Source: Variovorax sp.
GTDB lineage: Bacteria; Pseudomonadota; Gammaproteobacteria; Burkholderiales; Burkholderiaceae_C
Reading direction: 5' to 3'
Assembly: GCA_028292835.1 (NCBI GenBank)
Contig: JAQGLP010000229.1
Location: 1-8,576 of the forward strand
Length of the DNA stretch: 8,576 bases
Numbering within the stretch: position 1 is the first letter of the stretch; each line of letters opens with the position of its first letter. A model generated the notes under the pieces. The model had not been told where the DNA came from and ran no database searches. It saw nothing but the letters and a program-made list of their open reading frames with translations. This document shows, one piece after another, positions 1-7,020 of the stretch. The position numbers and the translations under genes were made by a program.

Positions 1-1
1 G

Positions 2-595
2 ACACTTAAAGAAGTAAAACTCTCATCTCTGCGGCCTACCCAAATGACAGTCGGGTTCAAGGAAGTGGATGAAAAGCGAAAGTCGTGGGCAAAACTGAGC
101 GCCAAGGACCGGCGCGAGGCGATGCGACAGGAGCTGTTCCCGGCCGTGCTCGGGCCCAACAAGACGTTCTACATTCTTGACCATCATCATGCCGCCGCTG
201 CGCTCGTGCAGGAGAAATCCGATACCGTGCAGGTCGGGGTGGCCAAAGATCTGTCGGCGCTGACGCCGCAGAGCTTCTGGATCTTCCTGGACCACTACAG
301 CTGGGTCCATCCTTACGACGAGACGGGGCGCCGCCGTGAACTGGGGGAGATGCCGGACGATTTCAAAGACCTCAAGGACGATCCCTACCGCAGCCTCGCG
401 GGCGAAGTTCGCGATGCCGGGGGTTTTTCCAAATCGGACGCTCCCTTTCTTGAATTCCTGTGGGCCAATCATTTCCGCGCCGTGATTCCCTCGAAGGCCC
501 TGGCGGCGCATCCGAAGAAAGCGCTGGCGGACGCGCTGGCGCTGGCCCGGTCGAAGGAGAGTTCGCATCTCCCCGGCTGGTCCGGCAAGGCCTAA
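2..595 (+). CDS. ParB-like nuclease-family protein (PF08857 type), 5' end outside window
   Basis: The reading frame is open to the left edge. The first ATG is at 44, but the 14 codons before it read through without a stop and include LRPTQ just ahead of MTVG. That matches the conserved start of this family (LRPTQ followed by a VG pair), so the true start lies left of the window; no in-frame ATG, GTG or TTG is visible before 44. Seen: DHHH at residues 46-49 counted from that ATG, an FLDHYSWVHPYD stretch, and a C-terminal block DDPYRSLAGEVRDAGG...PFLEFLWANHFR, all characteristic of PF08857 (putative ParB-like). About 197 residues are visible. There is no signal peptide or membrane segment, so it is probably cytoplasmic. 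Nuclease activity is only implied by the family name and its biological role is unknown. No ParA partner is visible, so a partition role is unlikely. It is convergent with the kinase remnant and efflux operon and appears unrelated to them. Confidence 0.82.
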   Translation, partial: TLKEVKLSSLRPTQMTVGFKEVDEKRKSWAKLSAKDRREAMRQELFPAVLGPNKTFYILDHHHAAAALVQEKSDTVQVGVAKDLSALTPQSFWIFLDHYSWVHPYDETGRRRELGEMPDDFKDLKDDPYRSLAGEVRDAGGFSKSDAPFLEFLWANHFRAVIPSKALAAHPKKALADALALARSKESSHLPGWSGKA

Positions 596-605
596 CTGTC
601 GCCCG

Positions 606-996
606 CGACCGCAGGGGCGCAGCCTTCAACGCAAGGGAAAGCGCAGCTCGACCTGCAGGCCCCCGAGTCGCTCCGAGCGACCGAGCCGCACTGCGGCGCC
701 GTGCCGCTCGGCGATGGTGCGCACGATGGCCAGGCCCAGCCCGTCGATCTGGCGAGCGCCGGCCTGGGGCGGCGCAGCGATGATGGGGTCGCGCACCAGC
801 GCCTCGAGATCGACCGTCGCCGATGGCCTGTCGCTCGCCTCATCCGCACCGGCCTCCTGCCACACCAGCACCAGCATTTGTCTGCACGAACACGTCGTAG
901 CCCTCCTCGCCCCAGTCGCCGTCAGCTGTGGTGCCCAGCGGCACGCTGCCGCGCAGCGAGTGCGCCATCTGCTGCAACTGCAGGTCGTTCAGGCCG
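606..996 (-). pseudogene. Degraded paralogue of the sensor histidine kinase, two internal deletions
   Basis: This stretch aligns to the intact kinase gene at 6903-8240 in three ungapped, collinear, same-strand blocks. Block 1, 623-743, matches 6900-7020 (3 mismatches in 121 by my count; kinase residues about 407-445 and the stop). Block 2, 744-880, matches 7273-7409 (17 in 137; residues about 278-323). Block 3, 881-987, matches 7991-8097 (6 in 107; residues about 48-84). Homology is weak outside these blocks, roughly 606-622 and 988-996. The missing pieces correspond to 252 bp (84 codons, in frame) and 581 bp (frame-breaking) of the intact gene. The losses remove TM1 (never present here), most of the sensor region, TM2, HAMP, the phosphorylated His, the N box and the G1 box. 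An 83-codon fragment (626-877) stays open but has no catalytic residues. It cannot encode a working kinase. Block 2 carries radical changes, such as Leu to Pro and Arg to Trp, consistent with lost constraint. Confidence 0.9.
623..743 (-). repeat. Direct repeat, left copy (kinase C-terminal segment)
   Basis: This 121-bp block is 97.5% identical by hand count to 6900-7020, with no gaps and in the same orientation. It includes the kinase stop codon (626-628 on the plus strand). The two copies flank the whole efflux operon. Confidence 0.93.
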
Positions 997-3900
997 ATCG
1001 TGGGCTTTCAGGAGCGTCGGCGTCGATCCGCGGCGTTGTGGAAAGCACATCCTCGTGATGACCAACGGCTCCCGGCCGCAGGGCATGGCGCTTGAACAGC
1101 CCGTACAGCGCCGGCATGAAGAACAGCACCAGCGGCAACTGGACGAACAGCCCGGAGATGATCGCGATTGCCAGCGGCTGCTGCATCTCGGAGCCCGCGC
1201 CGATGGCCAGCGCCAGCGGCAGCAGGGTGAGGATGGCCGCCAGCGTGGTCATCACGATCGGCCGTGCGCGGAACTGACCGGCCGCCACCAAGCTGCGCCG
1301 CAGGCTCCAGCCTTGGTCGAGGCGCTCCTGCTGCTCGGAAAAATAGAAGATGCCGACCTCCGTGGCAATGCCGATGATCATCGTCATGCCCATCATGGCC
1401 GAGATGTTGAGTTCGGTGCCGGTGAGCCACAGCCCGATGAAGACAGCCGACGCCGACACCAGGGAAGTGCACAGAATCGAGACGGCCAGACTGAAGCTCT
1501 CGTAGAGGAACAGCAGCAACAGGAAGACCAGCGCGGTGGCAGCCGCGAACACCTGCAGCAATCCCCGGAAGGCGACCTGCTGCTGCTGGTACAGGCCGCC
1601 GAGCTCGAAGTACACCCCCGGCGGCAGCGCACCTGCGCCGGCCAGCGCCCGCTTGACGTCAACGATCACCGAGCCGAGGTCGCGTCCTTCGATGCGGCCC
1701 GTCACCGCCACCATCGGCTTGAGGTTCTCGCGGGTGATCTGCGGCTGGCCGGTTTGGGTCTCGAAGCTCGCGATGCGCCGCAGCGGCACCATGTGCCCGT
1801 CGGGCGCGCGCAGCGGCAGCTCGCCCAGCTGGGTGTCGGTGGCACGCAGCGCGGGCGGCGTCCACACGCGCACGTCGACCACCTTGTTGCCCTGGGCGAA
1901 GGAGGTGGTGACCGAGCCGGCCAGGTAGGTCTGCAGGAGGCGGCTGACCTGGTCCGGATCGAGGCCTTCTGCCGAGGCCTTGACCCGGTCGACCTTGATG
2001 TCGATGGCGTCGCCCGCTGGGTTGATGCCGTTGCGCACTCCCACCAGTCCCGGGATCTTCGCGATGCGGTCGGCGACCTGCCGGGCCGCCGCCGGAAGCC
2101 CGGCGGTGGCGGCGCCGTAGAGCTTCACCTCGACCGGCTGCGGCACGGCGGTCAAGTCGCCGATCAGGTCCTCCATCAGCTGCGCGAGTTCCACGCCAAT
2201 GCCCGGCACCTGGCTTTCGACGCGGGCGCGCACATCCTGCATCACTTCTTGCACCGGCCGGCGCGGCCCGGACTTCAGACGGATGAAGAAATCGCCCTGG
2301 TTGCTCTCGTTGATCCCGCCACCGAGGCCCGTGGCGGTGCGGCGCGAGTAGGTCTGCACGTCGGGCGTGGCCATGACGAGGGTTTCGACCTGGCGCACCA
2401 GCCGATCGGTTTCCGACAGCGACGTGCCCGGCGCGGTGCGGTAGTCGAGGATGAAGCCGCCTTCGTCCATCGAGGGCATGAAGCCCGAGCCCACGCGCTG
2501 GAAGGCAAAGCCTCCGACCGCCAGCAAGGCCGTCGCAGCCAGCAGCACCGGCCACGGCCGGTCGAGCACGGCCGGCAGCCAGCGGCGGTAGGCCGCCCGG
2601 AACCGGCGGGTGAGCCGATCCTCCCTGGCCGCCGGCTTGCGGTGGCGCAGCAGGTACTGCGCCAGCAGTGGCACGGCCAGCCAGGTGACGACGAAAGAGA
2701 TCGCCAGGCCGGCCGCCATGGTCAGCGACAGCGCTCTGAAGAACGCGCCCGTGACCCCCGACAGGAACGCCAGCGGCGCGAAGATCACCAGCGTGGCGGC
2801 GCTCGATCCTGCCAGCGGACGCAGGAACTCGACGGCTGCGCGCGCCACCGGGCCGGTCACACCCGCGCCGTCGCCCGGGGGAAGGGCGGCGCGCGACGCT
2901 TCGGCGAGCCGGCGCTCGATGTGCTCGATCATCACGATCGCGTCGTCGATGATGAGGCCTACGGCCGCGGCCATCCCGCCGAGCGTCATGATGTTGAAGC
3001 TCATGCCGAGCAGATAAAGCAGCACCACCGTGCTCGAGAGCACGGCCGGCACCACCACCATCGCGATCGCCGTCACCCGCAGGTTGCGCAGGAACACCAG
3101 CAGCACGACGGCCGCCAGCGCCACGCCGATCAGGATCGCATCGCGCACGCTGGCCGCCGCCGCCGTCACCAGCTGGCTCTGGTCGTACCAGTTGGCGAGA
3201 TGCACGCCGCCAGGCAGCTTGCCGCCCTCGCTGCGCAGCGCCGCCTCCACGTCGGCGGCGATCTGCACGCTGTTGCTGCCCGGCTGCTGGCGGATCGACA
3301 GCAGCACCGCGTCCTTGCCATCGGCCGTCACGCGCACCCACTCCGGACGGGTCGAGCGCGCGACGTCGGCCACGTCGCCCACCCGCACCACGCCGTTGGC
3401 GCCGGTCGCCACCACGGTCTGACGGATGTCGTCCGCGCCGCTGTAGCGCGTGTCCGACAGCACCAGGTAGAGCTTGTAGTGGTCCTCCAGCCGACCGGCA
3501 GCGCTCAGCACGTTGCCGGTGGAGAGCGTCTTGGACAGGTCGTCCATCGACAGGCCATAGGCCTGCAGGCGGCGCGGGTCGGCCGTGACGCGCACCTCTT
3601 CGGTGGTGCCGCCCTGCACCTGGACGCTGGCCACCCCCGTCACGCTCGACAGCAGCGGCGCCAGCTGGTAGGTGGCAAGGTCGCGCAACGCGGTCGGGCT
3701 CACGTTGGCGGAGGTCAGGCTGTAGGCAATGATCGGGAACACCGTCGGGTCCATGCGCCGGGCGGTGACGCGCGTGCCGGCCGGCAGCTGGGACTGGACC
3801 TGCGCCAGGGCGGCGCTGACCTGGAGCGTGGCGGCGACCATGTCCGTGCCCCACGCGAAGCCGATCGACACGTCCGCCGCGCCCCGGCTGGTGCTGGAGC

Positions 3901-4141
3901 GCACGCCGACCACGCCGGGGAGGCTTCTCACCGCCTGCTCCACCGGACGGGTTACCTGCAGCTCCATCTGGCCGGCCGGCCGGTCGCCCGCGTCGAGTGC
4001 GAGCTGGACCCGGGGAAACTGCACCGAGGGAAAGAGCGAAATCGGCAACTGGAAGGACGCGAACGCGCCCGCCAGCGTCACCAGCGCCAGCAAGAAGAGG
4101 ATCGATCGCCGGTGCGCGTGCACCCAGTCGCCGGCGCTCAC
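989..4141 (-). CDS. RND-family efflux pump, inner-membrane permease
   Basis: A 1050-residue proton-driven RND pump, the usual length for AcrB/CzcA-type proteins. Seen: TM1 at about 13-31; two periplasmic loops; a TM2-TM6 cluster at about 333-497 with D399-D400 in TM4 (GLIIDDAIVMIEHI); a second half opening with TM7 at about 530-548 and FMPSMDEGG (554-562); and TM8-TM12 at about 860-1016. The paired TM4 aspartates resemble hydrophobic/amphiphilic drug pumps (HAE). FMPSMDEG resembles the FLPPLDEG motif of metal pumps. TM10 reads GIATEVGIFYFSE (924-936) and lacks the lysine that AcrB has there. No Met/His cluster suggests copper or silver. The start is GTG (4141-4139), overlapping the adaptor's TGA as GTGA, which suggests translational coupling. 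The last codons reach the edge of kinase-pseudogene sequence, so the tail after about residue 1021 may not be ancestral. The family is certain; the substrate is not determinable. Confidence 0.95.
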   Translation of the reverse strand: MSAGDWVHAHRRSILFLLALVTLAGAFASFQLPISLFPSVQFPRVQLALDAGDRPAGQMELQVTRPVEQAVRSLPGVVGVRSSTSRGAADVSIGFAWGTDMVAATLQVSAALAQVQSQLPAGTRVTARRMDPTVFPIIAYSLTSANVSPTALRDLATYQLAPLLSSVTGVASVQVQGGTTEEVRVTADPRRLQAYGLSMDDLSKTLSTGNVLSAAGRLEDHYKLYLVLSDTRYSGADDIRQTVVATGANGVVRVGDVADVARSTRPEWVRVTADGKDAVLLSIRQQPGSNSVQIAADVEAALRSEGGKLPGGVHLANWYDQSQLVTAAAASVRDAILIGVALAAVVLLVFLRNLRVTAIAMVVVPAVLSSTVVLLYLLGMSFNIMTLGGMAAAVGLIIDDAIVMIEHIERRLAEASRAALPPGDGAGVTGPVARAAVEFLRPLAGSSAATLVIFAPLAFLSGVTGAFFRALSLTMAAGLAISFVVTWLAVPLLAQYLLRHRKPAAREDRLTRRFRAAYRRWLPAVLDRPWPVLLAATALLAVGGFAFQRVGSGFMPSMDEGGFILDYRTAPGTSLSETDRLVRQVETLVMATPDVQTYSRRTATGLGGGINESNQGDFFIRLKSGPRRPVQEVMQDVRARVESQVPGIGVELAQLMEDLIGDLTAVPQPVEVKLYGAATAGLPAAARQVADRIAKIPGLVGVRNGINPAGDAIDIKVDRVKASAEGLDPDQVSRLLQTYLAGSVTTSFAQGNKVVDVRVWTPPALRATDTQLGELPLRAPDGHMVPLRRIASFETQTGQPQITRENLKPMVAVTGRIEGRDLGSVIVDVKRALAGAGALPPGVYFELGGLYQQQQVAFRGLLQVFAAATALVFLLLLFLYESFSLAVSILCTSLVSASAVFIGLWLTGTELNISAMMGMTMIIGIATEVGIFYFSEQQERLDQGWSLRRSLVAAGQFRARPIVMTTLAAILTLLPLALAIGAGSEMQQPLAIAIISGLFVQLPLVLFFMPALYGLFKRHALRPGAVGHHEDVLSTTPRIDADAPESPRSA

Positions 4142-5247
4142 CGGAGGGCCTCGCGCACTTTCATGCCATCGCTCAGTTCGTAGTTGCCCAGCGTGACCAC
4201 GAGCAATCCCTCGGCCAGCGGACCGCTGATGCTCACGTGGTCGCCCTGTTCGGCCAGCGCTGTCACGGCGACGCGGTGGGCGACCCCGTCCCGAACCTGG
4301 AACACGTAGGCGCCTTGCTCGTCCCTGAGCAGCGCCTGGCGCGCCACCAGCCAGCCGGACTGCTCGCCTGTCCGGATGCGGGCGCTGACCCGCATGCCCG
4401 GCACCAGCGCCGCCGCGGCCCCGCCGGAGAGCTCGACCACAGCGTTGGCCAGCTGGGTCTTGGGGTCCACGATGTCCTGCAGGCTGGCAATGCTGCCCTG
4501 GGCTTCAAGGGGCTTCGGGAGGTTGCCCGACGCGGTGGCGGCCACGGACTGCTGCACCGTCAACGCGACGTCGTCGCCCACGCGCAGGAGGTGGCGCTCG
4601 GACGGCTCGATCCCGAGGTTGACCCGCAGCCGGTCGACCCGGCCCAGTTGCAGCACCGGGGCGCCCGCCGCCAGCCGGTCGCCCTGGGCCGCATTGAGGG
4701 CGACCACGACGCCGTCGAACGGCGCCTTCGCATCGGCGGAGATGATGCCGCCCCCCAGTTTCTGCTGCGCCTCGACGTTGGCGCGTGCATCCTGCACCGC
4801 CTTGCGCGTGGTCTCCACCTGCGACGTGGTGGCCAGTTGCAGCGCGAACAAGGCCTGGGTGCGCTGGGCCTCGCCTTCGGCCAGCGTCAGGGCGGACTGT
4901 GCCTGGCGGTATGCCGCCTCGGCGACCGGATCGCTCGTCAGCCGGGCGAGCGATGCGCCCTGGCGCACGCGCTGGCCGGCGACCACCTGAAGCGCCGCGA
5001 GCTGTCCCGGGCGCGCGAAGCTCACCGACTGCACCTGCCCCGGCGCTACGTCGCCGAACGCGGCGACGGTGACCGGAACGCTCGCGCGCACCGGGCGCGC
5101 CATCGATACGGCCGCCACCACGTCCGGGGTCGCGGCCGCGGCCGGCGCGCCTGCCGCCGTGCCCAAAGGACCCGGGCGAAGCAACAGCCAGGCGACCAGG
5201 CCGCAAGCCGCCAGGCCCACGACGCTCAGAACAATGGTACGTTTCAT
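4138..5247 (-). CDS. Periplasmic adaptor (membrane fusion protein) of the RND pump, HlyD family
   Basis: A 369-residue adaptor linking the RND pump to the outer-membrane duct. Seen: an N-terminal hydrophobic signal-anchor at residues 4-23; a first lipoyl-like half at about 72-105 (FARPGQLAALQVVAGQRVRQG); an alpha-hairpin rich in Ala, Gln and Glu at about 107-163; a second lipoyl half at about 171-203 (ADAKAPFDGVVVALNAAQGD); then beta-barrel and membrane-proximal domains to the end, finishing with NYELSDGMKVREAL. The hairpin is short. Cys15 lies within a LAACG stretch, but hydrophobic residues continue after it, so I favour an uncleaved anchor over a lipoprotein. The ATG overlaps the TGA of the outer-membrane gene as ATGA, with an AGGGAG ribosome-binding-like site 10 nt upstream (complement of 5258-5263). 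Its stop overlaps the RND start. No His-rich metal-binding extension is visible, which weakens a heavy-metal assignment. Confidence 0.93.
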   Translation of the reverse strand: MKRTIVLSVVGLAACGLVAWLLLRPGPLGTAAGAPAAAATPDVVAAVSMARPVRASVPVTVAAFGDVAPGQVQSVSFARPGQLAALQVVAGQRVRQGASLARLTSDPVAEAAYRQAQSALTLAEGEAQRTQALFALQLATTSQVETTRKAVQDARANVEAQQKLGGGIISADAKAPFDGVVVALNAAQGDRLAAGAPVLQLGRVDRLRVNLGIEPSERHLLRVGDDVALTVQQSVAATASGNLPKPLEAQGSIASLQDIVDPKTQLANAVVELSGGAAAALVPGMRVSARIRTGEQSGWLVARQALLRDEQGAYVFQVRDGVAHRVAVTALAEQGDHVSISGPLAEGLLVVTLGNYELSDGMKVREALR

Positions 5248-6629
5248 GGCGTCGGAACTCCCTGGGCAGGGTCGGGTGTGGCGGGCACTGCGCCGAAGGC
5301 CGTGCCGCCGGTCAGTGTGAGCATTCCGATGCGCTGCTCCTGGATGGCCTGCCGTGCGTCGATGCGCTCGCTTTCCTTGGCGAGCGTCGCGATCTCCAGC
5401 GTGGCGAGCGTCAGCGCATCGGCGTTGCGCGCGGCGAAGGCGGCGCGCATGCGGTCCCCGGCCGAGTGCAGCGTGTCCAGCGCCGCGTCGATGTCGTCCA
5501 GCTGCCGCAGGCTGATCCGCTGCTCGGCCAGCACGCGCTCGATGTCGGTGTCGGCCGTGTTGAGCCGCTGCTGGTACTCCGCGCGCAGCTTGTCGCGCGT
5601 CGCATCCTGTACCCGGATCTCGCCGCGGTTGCGGTTGAACAGCGGCAGGCCCAGAGTGATGCCGAAGCCGCGCGAGTAGACGTTGCTGGTGTCGCGCGAG
5701 CGCTGCACGCCGAGCGTAAGGGCCGGAAACTGGCCCAGGAGCGCGACGCGGTAGCGCGCGTCCTGCGCCGCATAGCCGGCGCGCAGCGCCTGCAGGTCCG
5801 GGCGACGTTCCAGCAGGGCGGGCAGTCGCGCGCGAATCGCACCGGCATCGAGGGGCGCGAACGCGGCCTCGCCCTGCAGCGCAACGGTCGTGCCGGGCGC
5901 CAGCCCCAGCAACGCGATGAGGTCGAAGCGCGCCTGGTTGGCCTGACGGTCGAGGTCATGGAGCTGGCGCTCGACGTCCTGCAGCGCGACGAACTGCGGC
6001 GTCACGACGTCGAGGGTCAGCAGGCCGGCGGCGAGCGCCTGCCGCGTGCGGCGGTAGCGGTCGCCCAGCAGCGCATCGGTGCGCTGCAACAAGTCCCGGC
6101 GCTGCGCGGCGGCCTGCAGGCGCACGAACAGCAGCCGCGCCTGCGCGATGACCTGCCACTCCTGCCACAGCACGTTGAGGTCCGTTTGCCTGCGGTCCTG
6201 CCGTCCTGCCTCCACCGTGGTGGCATGGGTGATGAGCGCATTGATCGCATAGCTGACGCCGGCCACGAACGCGCTGGAGCCGCCGCTGGCCAGCGCATCC
6301 GGGAAATCGCGCGTCAGGTTGAGCTGCGGCTCCGGCAGCAGGCCGGCGGAAAACGACTGGGCTGCGGTGATCCTGGCGCCTGCGCGCGCCGCGCGCAGGT
6401 CCGGGTTGTTGACGACCGCGAGCATGGCGACCTCGGTGACGTCCAGGCCATCGCGCGCGTCGAACGGATGGAGGTCCAGTGCCGGAAACGGCCGCTCCGG
6501 GCGCCCCAGCGTCACGTCCGGTATGTCGGCAGGAAACTGCGGCGCGGCCGCCAGCTCGGCGGGCCGGTACGTCGAGCACCCTGTCAAAGCGAGTGCCGCG
6601 CACACCGGGAGCCACATCCGGGGGCTCAT
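5244..6629 (-). CDS. Outer-membrane efflux lipoprotein, TolC/CzcC family
   Basis: A 461-residue outer-membrane duct component. I chose the ATG at 6629-6627 because it begins a typical lipoprotein signal, MSPRMWLPVCAALALTGC, with lipobox LTGC and acylated Cys18. The frame extends upstream to an ATG at 6758, but that would bury the signal behind 43 unlikely residues. A weak GAGAG lies just upstream. Seen: two repeated TolC-type halves, the first at about 62-250 (VNNPDLRAARAGARITAAQ, then long heptad-like helices at 150-235) and the second at about 262-440, carrying LLERRPDLQALRAGYAAQDAR (272-292 region) and GLPLFNRNRGEI (327-338), a signature of CzcC-like TolC proteins. A Pro/Ala-rich tail ends the protein. 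It is first in the efflux operon, and its TGA overlaps the adaptor's ATG. Expected to be trimeric and tunnel-forming, from family knowledge. Confidence 0.93.
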   Translation of the reverse strand: MSPRMWLPVCAALALTGCSTYRPAELAAAPQFPADIPDVTLGRPERPFPALDLHPFDARDGLDVTEVAMLAVVNNPDLRAARAGARITAAQSFSAGLLPEPQLNLTRDFPDALASGGSSAFVAGVSYAINALITHATTVEAGRQDRRQTDLNVLWQEWQVIAQARLLFVRLQAAAQRRDLLQRTDALLGDRYRRTRQALAAGLLTLDVVTPQFVALQDVERQLHDLDRQANQARFDLIALLGLAPGTTVALQGEAAFAPLDAGAIRARLPALLERRPDLQALRAGYAAQDARYRVALLGQFPALTLGVQRSRDTSNVYSRGFGITLGLPLFNRNRGEIRVQDATRDKLRAEYQQRLNTADTDIERVLAEQRISLRQLDDIDAALDTLHSAGDRMRAAFAARNADALTLATLEIATLAKESERIDARQAIQEQRIGMLTLTGGTAFGAVPATPDPAQGVPTP

Positions 6630-6902
6630 GTCATGGCTCTCGCGGACTGCGGCGTGGGCTGCCCTCTCTGGGGGCAGGGCAGGTCTTCTGATGTTCGCAT
6701 GGCAGCACCTTGGAAATCCGCTGTGGGGACCAGCTCGGGATGGACATGAAGACTCCATTCGTCATGGGGCAGGGCACGCACGCATGTTGACGCTTCCCGA
6801 CCCGATCTGTCACGTCCGCAGAGCGTAGGCTCCGTGACTTAGCTGGCACTGAGCGTGGGACCGACGTTCCTCGTCACATCGGTCGGGGCCGGGGCTGGCC
6901 CT
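6630..6902 (-). promoter_or_regulatory. Intergenic leader between kinase gene and efflux operon
   Basis: This 273-bp gap separates the kinase stop from the efflux start. It is much larger than the overlapping junctions on either side, so an operon-specific promoter and operator here is plausible. I see no convincing -35/-10 pair on the minus strand. A potential hairpin sits 31-51 nt before the outer-membrane gene's ATG (GCCCT at 6661-6665 with AGGGC at 6676-6680; or TGCCC at 6660-6664 with GGGCA at 6672-6676), possibly a leader structure. Short minus-strand ORFs here lack a convincing start and any recognisable protein, so I do not call them. Nothing shows which regulator binds; control by the adjacent response regulator is inference. 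Confidence 0.35.
6859..6884 (-). terminator. Stem-loop just after kinase stop (possible terminator)
   Basis: GACCGACG (6859-6866) and CATCGGTC (6877-6884) form an 8-bp stem with one G-T wobble and a 10-nt loop, starting 18 nt beyond the kinase TGA. No T-tract follows on the minus strand, so it is not a classic Rho-independent terminator. It may instead be a 3'-end-stabilising hairpin or an operator. Confidence 0.3.
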
Positions 6903-7020
6903 TCAACGCAAGGGAAAGCGCAACTCGACCTGCAGGCCCCCGAGTCGCTCCGAGCGACCGAGCCGCACCGTGGCGCCGTGCCGCTCGGCGATGGTGCGCA
7001 CGATGGCCAGGCCCAGCCCG
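6900..7020 (-). repeat. Direct repeat, right copy of 623-743
   Basis: This is the intact-gene counterpart of the left block (3 mismatches in 121). It encodes the kinase C-terminus from the G2 box to the stop. The near-identical copies lie 6277 bp apart in direct orientation. Confidence 0.93.

Noticed and set aside
600..619. Possible hairpin (CGCCC 600-604 with GGGCG 615-619) after the ParB-like stop
   Set aside because: The stem is only 5 bp with a 10-nt loop and no T-tract; in sequence this GC-rich such pairings are common by chance.
1659..3854. Minus-strand 731-codon frame overlapping the RND gene
   Set aside because: It is in a different frame of the same strand, extremely rich in Arg, Gly and Ala and without domains; the RND frame is certain.
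701..4183. Plus-strand open frame of 1160 codons opposite the RND gene
   Set aside because: It lies antisense to a clear RND pump and spans the pseudogene as well. Its product is rich in His, Arg, Gln and Ala with no recognisable domain, as expected for the shadow frame of a GC-rich gene with G/C third positions.
989..6629. Assigning the pump as CusCBA or CzcCBA metal efflux with gene symbols
   Set aside because: Met/His-rich metal sites are not visible in the adaptor or pump, and the TM4 motif is of the drug-pump type, so the symbols would overstate the evidence.
6787..6815. TTGACG at 6787-6792 as a plus-strand -35 element
   Set aside because: No acceptable -10 follows at 16-18 bp and there is no plus-strand gene downstream to serve.
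6631..6849. Minus-strand 72-codon frame in the intergenic region
   Set aside because: No ribosome-binding site, no recognisable protein features, and it sits in the probable leader of the efflux operon.
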